Assembly (NCBI RefSeq): GCF_901827175.1
Contig: NZ_LR594662.1
Span: 1,054,001 to 1,118,000 of the forward strand
Reading direction: 5' to 3'
DNA from: Variovorax sp. RA8
Lineage (GTDB): Bacteria; Pseudomonadota; Gammaproteobacteria; Burkholderiales; Burkholderiaceae_C
DNA: 64,000 nt
Shown here piece after piece: positions 27,417-37,383 of the stretch. How positions within the stretch are numbered: position 1 is the first letter of the stretch; each line of letters begins with the position of its first letter. The position numbers were made by a program, and so were the translations under genes. Under the pieces are notes generated by a model. The model was not told the DNA's origin. It worked only from the letters and a program-made list of their open reading frames with translations, and made no database searches.

Positions 27417-27437
27417 TGGCCCTTCGGTTCGAGGAAG

Positions 27438-27461
27438 AAGCCGCCGTCAGGCGGCTTTTTT
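27438..27461 (+). terminator. Rho-independent terminator after htpX
   Basis: A stem AAGCCGCC / GGCGGCTT with a GTCA loop (27438-27457) is followed by a run of T to 27461. It ends htpX transcription. The hairpin also overlaps the last codons and the stop of the convergent FAD dehydrogenase gene, so it may work in both directions, although the T-tract is good only on the plus strand. Confidence 0.85.
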
Positions 27462-29102
27462 CTGGGGTTCTGCGGTCGCGCGCGCCACTGCCTCCGCCAC
27501 CTTGATGCCGTCCACCCCCGCCGACAGGATGCCCCCCGCATAGCTCGCGCCTTCGCCCGCCGGATAGAGGCCCCGCACGTTGAGGCTCTGGAAGTCCTCG
27601 CCGCGCGTGATCCTGATCGGCGAAGAGGTGCGTGTCTCGACGCCCGTCAGCACCGCGTCGTGCAGATCGAAGCCCTTGACCTTGCGGCCGAACGCGGGGA
27701 AGGCCTCGCGCATGGCCTCGATGGCGTAGGCGGGCAGGGCGGCATGCAGGTCGCCCGGCGTCACGCCCGGCTTGTACGAAGGCTCGACGCTGCCGAGTGC
27801 GCTGGAGGGCTTGCCGGCGACGAAGTCCCCGACCAGTTGGCCCGGCGCGCGGTAGTCGCCGCCGCCGAGCACGAAGGCGTTGGACTCCAGCGCCCGCTGC
27901 AGCGCGATACCCGCGAGCGGCGATCCGGTGCGGCCGTCCTCCCATCCGGGGTAGTCGCGCGGATCGATGCCCACAACGATGCCCGCGTTGGCGTTGCGCT
28001 CGTTGCGCGAATACTGGCTCATGCCGTTGGTGACGACGCGGCCGGGCTCGCTGGTGGCCGCGACCACCGTGCCGCCCGGGCACATGCAGAAGCTGTAGAC
28101 CGAGCGGCCATTGCTCGCGTGATGCACCAGCTTGTAGTCGGCCGCGCCCAGAAGAGGATGGCCGGCATGCCGGCCCCAGCGCGCGCGGTCGATCAGGCCC
28201 TGCGGGTGCTCCACGCGAAAGCCGATGGAGAAGGGCTTGGCCTCGATGTGCACGCCGCGCTCGTGCAGCATCTCGAAGGTATCGCGCGAGCTGTGGCCAA
28301 GTGCCATCACCACATGGTCGGCGCGCAGTTCATGGCTTTGGCCGGTGCGCTGGTCGAGCACGGTCAGGCCTCGCAGCTGCCCGTTCTCGATATGCACGTC
28401 GGTCACGCGCTGCTCGAAGCGGATCTCGCCGCCGAGTGCGACGATCTGCTCGCGGATGTTCTCCACCACCTTCACCAGCTTGAAGGTGCCGATGTGCGGA
28501 TGGGCGACGTAGAGGATCTCCGGCGGCGCGCCGGCCTTGACGAACTCCTCCATCACCTTGCGGCCGAGGAAGCGCGGGTCCTTGATCTGGCTGTAGAGCT
28601 TGCCGTCCGAGAAGGTGCCGGCCCCGCCTTCGCCGAACTGCACGTTCGACTCGGGGTTGAGCGTGCTCTTGCGCCACAGGCCCCAGGTATCCCGGGTGCG
28701 CTGGCGCACGGTCTTGCCGCGCTCCAGCACGATGGGTTTGAAGCCCATCTGCGCGAGCATCAGCGCGCAGAAGATGCCGCAGGGGCCGAAGCCCACGACG
28801 ACCGGGCGCGGCGCGTCCTGGGCCGCGCGCGCGGGCGGGCGATAGGCCATGTCGGGTGCGGGCTGCACATGCGGACGGCCCGCATGCTTCGCCAGCACGG
28901 CCGCCTCGGCTTGCGCATCGGCCAGCGCCACGTCGACGATGTAGACCGTGAGCAGCTCGGCCTTGCGCGCATCGAAGCTGCGCTTGTAGACGGTGTGCGA
29001 GGCGATGTCGCCGGGCGCGATGCCCAGCGTGGAAGCGACCAGCGCGGGCAGAGCCTCGGGCGCATGGTCGAGGGGGAGCTTGAGTTCGGAGACGCGGATC
29101 AT
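27447..29102 (-). CDS. FAD-dependent dehydrogenase (COG2509-type)
   Basis: A 551-aa flavoprotein. An N-terminal domain of about 85 residues (MIRVSELKLPLDHAPEALP) precedes the FAD-binding Rossmann motif VVVGFGPCGIFCALMLAQMG. Later motifs are TFSDGKLYSQIKDPR, VMALGHSSRDTFEML and the C-terminal FAD-contact segment GLYPAGEGASYAGGILSAGVDG. This matches the widespread uncharacterised FAD dehydrogenase group. It is transcribed convergently with htpX and its C-terminal codons lie inside the terminator hairpin. The substrate is unknown. Confidence 0.85.
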   Translation of the reverse strand: MIRVSELKLPLDHAPEALPALVASTLGIAPGDIASHTVYKRSFDARKAELLTVYIVDVALADAQAEAAVLAKHAGRPHVQPAPDMAYRPPARAAQDAPRPVVVGFGPCGIFCALMLAQMGFKPIVLERGKTVRQRTRDTWGLWRKSTLNPESNVQFGEGGAGTFSDGKLYSQIKDPRFLGRKVMEEFVKAGAPPEILYVAHPHIGTFKLVKVVENIREQIVALGGEIRFEQRVTDVHIENGQLRGLTVLDQRTGQSHELRADHVVMALGHSSRDTFEMLHERGVHIEAKPFSIGFRVEHPQGLIDRARWGRHAGHPLLGAADYKLVHHASNGRSVYSFCMCPGGTVVAATSEPGRVVTNGMSQYSRNERNANAGIVVGIDPRDYPGWEDGRTGSPLAGIALQRALESNAFVLGGGDYRAPGQLVGDFVAGKPSSALGSVEPSYKPGVTPGDLHAALPAYAIEAMREAFPAFGRKVKGFDLHDAVLTGVETRTSSPIRITRGEDFQSLNVRGLYPAGEGASYAGGILSAGVDGIKVAEAVARATAEPQKKAA

Positions 29103-29167
29103 GGCGGACGGCCCGTGGTGATCGGGCAGGTGGCGCTTGAGGGAGCCGCGATTGTCGCAGCGTGGCG

Positions 29168-30088
29168 CTATGCCGGCAGGAACCCTTCCACCGACAGATA
29201 CCGCTCCCCCGTGTCGTAGTTGAACCCCAGCACCACCGCATCGCGCGCCAGCTCCGGCAGCTTCTGCGCGATCGCGGTGAGTGTGGCGCCGGAAGAGATG
29301 CCGACAAGCATCCCCTCTTCCGCGGCGCAGCGCCGCGCCATCTCGCGCGCCGGCTCGGCGTCGACCTGGATCACGCCGTCGAGCAGCTCCGTATCGAGGT
29401 TCTTCGGGATGAAGCCGGCGCCGATGCCCTGGATCGGGTGCGGCGAGGGCGGGCCGCCGGAAATCACGGGCGAGGCCACCGGCTCCACCGCGAAGACCTT
29501 CAGCCTGGGCCATTTCTTCTTTAGCACGCGGGCACAGCCGGTGATGTGGCCGCCGGTGCCCACGCCGGTGATCAGCACGTCGATGCCGTCGGGGAAGTCT
29601 GCCGCGATCTCCTCGGCCGTGGTGCGCGCGTGCACCTCGACATTGGCCGGGTTGTCGAACTGCTGCGGCATCCAGGCGCCGGGCGTGCCGGCCACGATCT
29701 CCTCGGCGCGCGCGATCGAGCCCTTCATGCCCTTCTCGCGCGGCGTCAGGTCGAAGCTCGCGCCGTAGGCCAGCATCAGGCGCCGGCGCTCGACCGACAT
29801 GCTGTCGGGCATCACCAGGACCAGCTTGTAGCCCTTGACGGCGGCGACCATCGCCAGGCCGATGCCGGTGTTGCCCGAGGTGGGCTCGACGATGGTGCCG
29901 CCGGGCTTCAGCGCACCGGAGCGCTCGGCCTCCTCGACCATCGCCAGCGCGATGCGGTCCTTGATCGAGCCGCCGGGGTTGGCGCGTTCGCACTTGATCC
30001 ACACCTCTTGCGTCGCATGGCCGAACAGGCGCTGGATGCGCACGTGCGGCGTGCTGCCGATGGTCTGCAGGATGTTCTGGGCTTTCAT
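29168..30088 (-). CDS. cysK: Cysteine synthase (O-acetylserine sulfhydrylase)
   Basis: A 306-aa PLP enzyme that makes cysteine from O-acetylserine and sulfide. The PLP lysine lies in [14 protein letters not shown] near residue 42. Substrate loop [13 protein letters not shown], phosphate loop [11 protein letters not shown] and [11 protein letters not shown] are conserved. The start [18 protein letters not shown] is typical and has a GGAGAT site upstream. It is divergent from rnpB. CysK is the best assignment; CysM cannot be fully excluded. Confidence 0.93.
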   Translation of the reverse strand: MKAQNILQTIGSTPHVRIQRLFGHATQEVWIKCERANPGGSIKDRIALAMVEEAERSGALKPGGTIVEPTSGNTGIGLAMVAAVKGYKLVLVMPDSMSVERRRLMLAYGASFDLTPREKGMKGSIARAEEIVAGTPGAWMPQQFDNPANVEVHARTTAEEIAADFPDGIDVLITGVGTGGHITGCARVLKKKWPRLKVFAVEPVASPVISGGPPSPHPIQGIGAGFIPKNLDTELLDGVIQVDAEPAREMARRCAAEEGMLVGISSGATLTAIAQKLPELARDAVVLGFNYDTGERYLSVEGFLPA

Positions 30089-30175
30089 TCGATCTCCTTG
30101 GGATGGCCGATGGGGCGAAGCGGCCATTCTGTAGGAGTCGGGGCGACCGTGCCTGCAGGCGACATAATCGGGCCC

Positions 30176-30502
30176 GTGAAGCGCGCCGGACCGCCGCTGG
30201 TGCAAGTCCCGAAAGGGCGCACTGGAGGAAAGTCCGGACTGCACAGGACAGCGCAGGAGTTAACGGCTCTCCACCGCGAGGTGAGGATCAGAGCAACAGA
30301 GACGAGTCGGCCGGGGCAACCCGGCCGGGTGAAACGGGCAATCTCTGCGCGCAGCAACACCAAGTAGGCCAACGTCGATGTGGTTCCGCAGAGTTGGCGG
30401 GTAGGTGGCACCGAGCCGTCTGGCGACAGACGGCCCAGAGTAATGGCGGTCACGTCGGGGGAAACCTCGACGCACAGAATCCGGCTTACAGGCGCGCTTC
30501 AC
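30176..30502 (+). ncRNA. rnpB: RNase P RNA (class A)
   Basis: The catalytic RNA of ribonuclease P. The 5' end GTGAAGCGCGCC pairs with the 3' end GGCGCGCTTCAC to close the molecule. The conserved core GAGGAAAGTCCGGAC occurs at about 30229-30243, and CAGAGTAATGGCGG, GGGGGAAACCTCGACG and CAGAATCCGGCTTACAG follow in order. A CATAAT element at 30162-30167 sits where a -10 box should be. The neighbours are cysK (divergent) and a methyltransferase (convergent). The ends are set by the terminal helix and could be off by a few bases. Confidence 0.95.
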
Positions 30503-30514
30503 ACTATTTCTTCT

Positions 30515-31327
30515 TCATCGCTTCTGCGCGGTGATGAGCAGCGCGGGCATCGCGAAGGCGACCCCGCTGCCCGGTTCGACGAAGGGCCGCAGCGCGTCCT
30601 GCGCCTCGCGCCGCAGGCGCTCGAACTGGTCGTCGTCCAGCAGGCCGCCGAGCGTCCACACGCAGGCGCGCTCGGTCGAGACCAAGGCGTCGATCGAATC
30701 GAAGCGCACCGTGCCCTCGTGTTGCGCAACGTCCGCCTCGTCGATGCCCGCGTCGGCGCACAGCGTTTGCAGGGTGGCCACGTCCCCGAGCACGAATGGC
30801 GCACGGAAGGCATTGCCAACCCGCTCGCCGAACAGCCGGTCGAGCAGTGCCGCCAGCGCTGCATAGCCGGGCGAGCGCGCGAGCCCGTCGCACACGGCCA
30901 CGGCAAGACAGCCGCCGGGCCGCAGCACGCGCTTCATCTCGCGCAGCGCAGCCACGCGGTCCTCGAAGAACATCAGGCCGAACTGGCTTACGACCGCATC
31001 GAAGCTTGCGCCGGCGAAGGGCAGCGACTCGGCGCGGCCTTCGTGCCATTCGATCTCGGGATGCTTGCGCCGGGCCACCGCCAGCATCCCGGGGTTGACG
31101 TCCAGCCCGAGCACCGCGCCGCCAGGCGAGACGCGACCTGCCACCGCCGCGGTCAGCGCGCCGGTGCCGCAGGCCACGTCGAGCACGCACTGGCCCGGTC
31201 CGATATGCGCGGCCTCGCACAGCACGGGTCCCCACGGTCTGAAAAGCGCAGGAACGAACTGCTCCTCGTACACCTGCGCCGGCGAGCGCGGAGTGCCTGC
31301 GGCCGAGGGCGTGAAGATCTTGCTCAT
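30515..31327 (-). CDS. Class I SAM-dependent methyltransferase
   Basis: A 270-aa methyltransferase with the SAM motif VLDVACGTGALTAAVAGR near residue 50, then GLDVNPGMLAVARRK and SFDAVVSQFGLMFFED. It resembles UbiE/COQ5-like small-molecule methyltransferases; the substrate is not evident. The start MSKIFTPSA is preferred because GAGG precedes it; an alternative ATG five codons upstream has no site. It is divergent (50 bp) from an AraC-family gene, suggesting regulated co-expression. Confidence 0.85.
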   Translation of the reverse strand: MSKIFTPSAAGTPRSPAQVYEEQFVPALFRPWGPVLCEAAHIGPGQCVLDVACGTGALTAAVAGRVSPGGAVLGLDVNPGMLAVARRKHPEIEWHEGRAESLPFAGASFDAVVSQFGLMFFEDRVAALREMKRVLRPGGCLAVAVCDGLARSPGYAALAALLDRLFGERVGNAFRAPFVLGDVATLQTLCADAGIDEADVAQHEGTVRFDSIDALVSTERACVWTLGGLLDDDQFERLRREAQDALRPFVEPGSGVAFAMPALLITAQKR

Positions 31328-31377
31328 GGCTGCCTCATCCATCGTTGCGATCGGGTACGAGTAGCATCGGCGAGGCC

Positions 31378-32406
31378 ATGAGCGCGAACCATGACCCTGC
31401 GTCCGGATCGCTTGCTGCGGCGTCCGGCTTCGACGTCCTGTCCGATGTGCTGCGCTGCGTGCGGCTGACCGGGTCGATGCTGTTTCTCGTGGATGCCCGG
31501 GCGCCCTGGATGTCATGGGCGCCGAAGGCGGACGCGTTCCGCCGTGTCGCGCTGCCCGACTCGCAGCACCTGGTCTCATATCACGTCGTCACGCACGGCG
31601 GCTGCTGGGCGGGGTTGCGCGATGCCGGGCCCGAACGCTTCGAGACCGGGGACGTGCTGGTCGTGCCGCACGGCGACGCCTATTTCCTTGCCGATTCACC
31701 CGACACGCCGCCGAGCTATGGCCCAGAGGAGGCGGTGGCCTTCTTCCGCAGCATGGCGGCCGGCGAAATGCCCTCGGTCGTGAGCGCAGGCGCCGGTGGC
31801 GACGACCGGGTGCAGTTGATCTGCGGCTTCCTCGGTTGCGACCGCAGGCCCTTCAACCCGGTGCTCGACGCGCTGCCGGCGATGATCCATCTGCGCAGCG
31901 CCATGCGGCCGGACGATCGCATGGGTCACCTGATCGAATTTGCGCTGTGCGAGTTGCGCGAGCCCTCCTCCGGCGGCCGGGGGGTGCGGTTGCGCCTGGC
32001 CGAACTGATGTTCGTGGAGGTGGTGCGGCGCTACCTCGAGACGGTCGGCGACGCGGGGGCCGGCTGGCTGGCTGGGCTGCATGATCCGCTGGTCGCGCGC
32101 ACGCTGGCACTGTTGCACGCGTCGCCGGCCAGGCACTGGACGCTGGAGGCGCTCGCCGCCCAGGCCGGCAGCTCGCGTTCGGTGCTGGCCGAGCGCTTTG
32201 CGCATTTCGTCGGCCAGGCGCCGATGCAGTACCTCACGCAGTGGCGCATGCAGCTGGCGACCCGCCTGCTCGCCGAGCCTGGCGCGAGGAAGGTCGCCGC
32301 AGTCGCGGAGGCAGTCGGCTACGAGTCGGAGGCGGCTTTCAGCCGCGCGTTCAAGAGGCGCCTCGGCATGGCGCCTTCCGCGTGGCGATTGCGCGGGGCC
32401 GGTTGA
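31378..32406 (+). CDS. AraC-family transcriptional regulator
   Basis: A 342-aa regulator. An N-terminal cupin-like ligand domain (LFLVDARAPWMSWAPKAD, DVLVVPHGDAYFLAD) is followed by a C-terminal AraC DNA-binding domain. The two HTH units lie around LEALAAQAGSSRSVLAERFA and AVAEAVGYESEAAFSRAFKR. The start is the ATG at 31378. It sits 50 bp from a divergent methyltransferase gene, the most likely target besides itself. Confidence 0.9.
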   Translation: MSANHDPASGSLAAASGFDVLSDVLRCVRLTGSMLFLVDARAPWMSWAPKADAFRRVALPDSQHLVSYHVVTHGGCWAGLRDAGPERFETGDVLVVPHGDAYFLADSPDTPPSYGPEEAVAFFRSMAAGEMPSVVSAGAGGDDRVQLICGFLGCDRRPFNPVLDALPAMIHLRSAMRPDDRMGHLIEFALCELREPSSGGRGVRLRLAELMFVEVVRRYLETVGDAGAGWLAGLHDPLVARTLALLHASPARHWTLEALAAQAGSSRSVLAERFAHFVGQAPMQYLTQWRMQLATRLLAEPGARKVAAVAEAVGYESEAAFSRAFKRRLGMAPSAWRLRGAG

Positions 32407-32416
32407 GCAAAGAAGT

Positions 32417-33124
32417 TCAGAAGCGCTCGTTCGGCAGCAGATAGCGCCATTGGCCGGCCAGCAGCCCCGCCAGCGCCACCCGGCCGATGCGCAGGCGCCG
32501 CATGCCCAGCAGTTGCAGGCCGACGGCTTGGCACTGGTGCGCGATCTGGCCGGGCTGAAGACCCTTGACGGCGAAGCGCAGGCCGGTATGCCCCTCCGCC
32601 TGCTGGCTGACGCTGACGCGTGCCGGCGCCTGGTTCAGCCGCGCCAGCTGCTCCGTCCCGACCGGGCCGGCCACGTCGACGATGACTTCGTGCTCCAGCA
32701 GTCCCGCGTCCTCCTGCAGCTTGCGCTCGATGCGCCATTCCTGGGTGAAGACGACCAGGCCGCTGGCCGCGGTCTCCAGCGGCGTCATGCCGCGCTGCGC
32801 CGCCACGTGGCGCGGCAGGAACCTGAGGCCCGCGCGCTCGGGTGCGTGATGGTTCGCGGGCACGAGCAGGCGGTGCGCCTGCTCCATCGCGGTGCCGGCC
32901 GGCTTGTGAAGCAGCAGCGTGACCGGCACCACCGGGGCAGGCCGCGCGCCAGCCTCTATCTCCACCTGCTGGTGCGGTTGCACGCGCGACTGCGGCAGCA
33001 GCGCCGGCTCGCCGTCGACGCGCACCGCACCGTTTTCGATCAGCAGTTCGGCCTCGCGCCGCGAGCAGCCGGCCAGCGCGGCCACGCGCTTGGCCAGGCG
33101 GATGCCTTCGTCGCCTTCGTTCAT
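32417..33124 (-). CDS. S4-domain RNA pseudouridine synthase-like protein (catalytic Asp replaced)
   Basis: A 235-aa protein with an N-terminal S4 RNA-binding domain (IRLAKRVAALAGCSRREAELLIENGAVRVDG) and an RsuA/RluF-type domain starting LLLHKPAG. In the family the catalytic motif is G-R-L-D-x-x-(S/T)-x-G-L. Here the aligned segment reads TPLETAASGLVVFTQ near residue 120, with Glu where the essential Asp should be. The rest (LLEHEVIVDV, PGQIAHQCQAVGLQLLGMRR) is intact. It may be an RNA-binding protein without synthase activity. The start overlaps the upstream gene's stop by 4 bp. Confidence 0.8.
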   Translation of the reverse strand: MNEGDEGIRLAKRVAALAGCSRREAELLIENGAVRVDGEPALLPQSRVQPHQQVEIEAGARPAPVVPVTLLLHKPAGTAMEQAHRLLVPANHHAPERAGLRFLPRHVAAQRGMTPLETAASGLVVFTQEWRIERKLQEDAGLLEHEVIVDVAGPVGTEQLARLNQAPARVSVSQQAEGHTGLRFAVKGLQPGQIAHQCQAVGLQLLGMRRLRIGRVALAGLLAGQWRYLLPNERF

Positions 33125-34782
33125 TGCAACGCGCGCTGGCGGATGCGCTCCACGTGGGCGGCCAGCGAGCGCGCGGCCACCGGCCACATGCGCTGCGGCA
33201 CGTCGTCGTAGGCGAGCGGCAGCCAGTCCTCGGGGGTGCCTTGGGGCAGCCGCTGCATGGCGGCGGCAATCTTGGCCTCGCGCTTGAGGCGATGGCTCTT
33301 CAGATGAGCGATGGCGGCACGCGCCTCGCGGATCACATGGCCGTGCGCCGGCAGGATGAAGCCGACGCCGGCTTCGGCGCAGACCGCGTCGAGCCGGTCG
33401 AGCGAATCGAGGTAGGCATTCATGTTGCCGTCGGGCGGGTCGACCACCGTGGTGCTGCCGTTGAGCACATGGTCGCCGGAAAAGAGCAGGCCATCTTCCT
33501 CCAGCACCAGGCACAGGTGGTTGGCCGCATGGCCGGGCGTGTGCACGGCGCGCAGCGTGTGCGCCGTGCCTTGGCCGTCCTGCAGCACCAGGCGCTCGCC
33601 GTCCTGCAGCACGCGCTCGGGCACGAAGTGCGACGACGGGCGCGCGGTCGGCGCCGAAGGCAGGCCGAGGATGGGCGGCTTCGGCGCCGCGCACAGCGCC
33701 TGCAGCGGCGCCGCGCCCGGGGAATGGTCGGCATGCGAATGGGTGCAGACGATCAGGCGGATGTCGCCGCCGGTGGCCTGCCACAGCCGCTCGATGTGGG
33801 CGGGGTCGTTCGGGCCCGGGTCGATCACGATGTAGCCGGTGGCCGCATCGCCCACGATGTAGCTGTTGGTGCCGGGGCCGGTCATCGCGCCGGGATTGGG
33901 CGCGGTCAGGCGCCGCAGGTTCTTCAGCAGCGCCACCGGCGCCTCGCTCTGCCAGCCGAGCTCATGCACGATCTGGCCGTCGGGGCAGACCAATGCCAGC
34001 TCGCCGTAGGGCGACTCGTGCTCCATGTAGCGCGCTTCCTTGCCGCGCAGCAGGCCGGCGCGCGGGCAACTGATCCACAGCGGGCCTTCGCCGCCCGGGC
34101 GGTTCGCGCAGGCGTCGAGCACCGCGTCGGCCGTTGCGTAGGACGCCAGCCGCTCCAGCGTGCGCAGCGTCGGGAAGATCATGAGGAAGCCGCCCGCCTG
34201 GTGCCGCGCCAGCGCATCGGCCGGCCGCACCCAGCAGGGCTCGAACTGCTCGGTCTCGTCGGCCACCGGCATCTGGCCTTCGGGCATGCGTGCGACCAGG
34301 AAAGGCACGTCGAAGCGCTTGGGCAGGTCCCGGTCGGTGATCCAGTGGGCCAGCGTGTAGACCTGGTCGGTGGCCAGGAGCAGGCCGCGCTCGGCGCACT
34401 GTTGCGCCAGCGCCACCGCGGAGGTGGTGCTCCGATCCATGGCCGCGACCGCGTCGGGGTCGACCGGGCGGCCGTCCGGATGCCGGGCGAGCAGCACGCC
34501 GAGTTCCTCGAAGCATTCGCGCACCGCGGCGACGGATTGGGTGAGCTGCAGATCGCTCTGCGCGGGCCGGCGCGCGGCGATCGTCTGGGCCGCGGCATCC
34601 GTGGCCTCGATGCGCCCGCCCGGAAACACATAGGCGCCGGGCGCGAAGCTGGCGCTGGCGGAGCGCCGCGTCATCAAGACCTCGAGGCCTTCGGGGGCGT
34701 CGCGCAGGAGCAGGACGGTGGCGGCGGGCAGCACGGCGGCCGCTTCGCGCGCGGGATGGAGTTGTTGGGTGGGGCGTGCCAT
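33121..34782 (-). CDS. Nudix hydrolase / metallo-beta-lactamase fold fusion protein
   Basis: A 553-aa two-domain protein. The N-terminal part (about 1-230) is a Nudix-like domain with YVFPGGRIEATD and the core REcfEElG (residues near 88), though a long insert separates the Nudix glycine from the REXXEE part. The C-terminal part (about 270-553) is a LACTB2-like metallo-beta-lactamase domain with zinc motifs CTHSHADHSPG near 349, HTPGHAANHLCLV, FSGDHV and LPAHGHVI, followed by a winged-helix tail. It is coupled to the S4 protein gene by a 4-bp overlap. The function is unassigned; related proteins act on acyl/phospho metabolites or RNA. Confidence 0.85.
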   Translation of the reverse strand: MARPTQQLHPAREAAAVLPAATVLLLRDAPEGLEVLMTRRSASASFAPGAYVFPGGRIEATDAAAQTIAARRPAQSDLQLTQSVAAVRECFEELGVLLARHPDGRPVDPDAVAAMDRSTTSAVALAQQCAERGLLLATDQVYTLAHWITDRDLPKRFDVPFLVARMPEGQMPVADETEQFEPCWVRPADALARHQAGGFLMIFPTLRTLERLASYATADAVLDACANRPGGEGPLWISCPRAGLLRGKEARYMEHESPYGELALVCPDGQIVHELGWQSEAPVALLKNLRRLTAPNPGAMTGPGTNSYIVGDAATGYIVIDPGPNDPAHIERLWQATGGDIRLIVCTHSHADHSPGAAPLQALCAAPKPPILGLPSAPTARPSSHFVPERVLQDGERLVLQDGQGTAHTLRAVHTPGHAANHLCLVLEEDGLLFSGDHVLNGSTTVVDPPDGNMNAYLDSLDRLDAVCAEAGVGFILPAHGHVIREARAAIAHLKSHRLKREAKIAAAMQRLPQGTPEDWLPLAYDDVPQRMWPVAARSLAAHVERIRQRALQ

Positions 34783-34913
34783 GGGGCCTCATTATCGAGA
34801 GGCTGGCCGGGGCTGCAGATGGCATGGTTGCTGCTGCATAAGCTTCGATGCATTCGCACATGGGCCGCGCGCCACAATGCGCGCTCCGCTCCCGTCTCCT
34901 TCGAAGGATTGCC

Positions 34914-35915
34914 ATGCCTGCTTCTCTTCGCGGCCCCCTGCGCCGCTCGTTCCTTGCCGCTGCCGGACTCGTGCTGGCGGCACCCCTCGCCATCGCCCAG
35001 GCCGATTGGCCGCAGCAGCCGGTCACGCTGATCATGGGCTTCCCGGCCGGCTCCGGCGTCGACGTGGTGGCCCGCACCATCCAGGAGCCGCTCGCGCAGA
35101 AGCTCGGGCAGCCGGTGGTGATCGACTACAAGTCCGGCGCCGCCGGCAACATCGCCAGCGAGTACGTCGCGCGCGCCAAGCCCGACGGCTACATCCTGGC
35201 CTTCGGCACGGCGGCCACGCATGGCAGCAACGCCGCGCTCTACAAGAAGCTGCCTTTCGACGTCGAGGCCGATTTCGTGCCGGTGGCGCCGGTGCTCGAT
35301 GTCTCGAACGTGCTCACCATCAATCCCCAGGTCATCGACGTCAAGACGCTCAAGGAGTTCGTCGAGCGCGTCAAGGCCAGCCCCGGCAAGTACAACTACG
35401 CCTCCACCGGCAACGGCGCCGGCACGCACATGGCCTTTGCCGAATTCAATTCGCGCCTGGGTCTGGAGATGACCCACGTGCCCTACAAGGGGGGGCCGGA
35501 GGCCATCGCCTCGGTGGTGCGCGGCGAGACCTGCTGCATCATGAACCAGGTGCAGACCGTGCTGCCCCAGTACAAGGCGGGCAAGGTGCGGCTGTTGGGC
35601 GTGACCACCGCCAAGCCGGTGGCGGCGGTCAAGGAGGTGCCGACCATCGCGTCCAGCGGCCTTCCGGGCACGCAGGGCTTCGACAGCTCGATCTGGTTCG
35701 GCGTGTTCGCGCCCAAGGGCACCGACGCGCGCATCGTCGAGAAGCTCAACACCGCGATCCGCGCCGTGCTGGAGCAACCCGAGATCCGGGAGAAGTTCGA
35801 GGCGCAGGGCAATACCGTGCGCATCGAGACGCCGGCCCAGTTCAAGCAGACAGTCCATGCCAACCGGGTGAAGTGGGCCGAAGTGGCGAAGGCGGCGAAG
35901 ATCAGCATCGATTGA
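34914..35915 (+). CDS. Bug-family TTT substrate-binding protein
   Basis: A 333-aa periplasmic binding protein. Signal peptide MPASLRGPLRRSFLAAAGLV to about AIAQA, then VTLIMGFPAGSGVDVVARTI, DYKSGAAGNIASEYVARAKP and THVPYKGGPEAIASVVRGE. An unusual Cys pair (GETCCIMNQ, near residue 206) could form a vicinal disulfide in the periplasm. The start at 34914 has an AAGGA site; upstream in-frame ATGs do not. It stands alone between the Nudix fusion (divergent) and the branched-chain dehydrogenase genes. Confidence 0.9.
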   Translation: MPASLRGPLRRSFLAAAGLVLAAPLAIAQADWPQQPVTLIMGFPAGSGVDVVARTIQEPLAQKLGQPVVIDYKSGAAGNIASEYVARAKPDGYILAFGTAATHGSNAALYKKLPFDVEADFVPVAPVLDVSNVLTINPQVIDVKTLKEFVERVKASPGKYNYASTGNGAGTHMAFAEFNSRLGLEMTHVPYKGGPEAIASVVRGETCCIMNQVQTVLPQYKAGKVRLLGVTTAKPVAAVKEVPTIASSGLPGTQGFDSSIWFGVFAPKGTDARIVEKLNTAIRAVLEQPEIREKFEAQGNTVRIETPAQFKQTVHANRVKWAEVAKAAKISID

Positions 35916-37274
<1,359 letters not shown>

Positions 37275-37383
37275 TGCGTATGAGCCCCGCCTGGTCGCTT
37301 CAGCGCGCTTCGGCCTTGCTCTCTCATCCTCTGAGGGACGGCTGGGGTGGGGGCGCTCGGTGGGCTGATTTGGAGCCTTCCTC

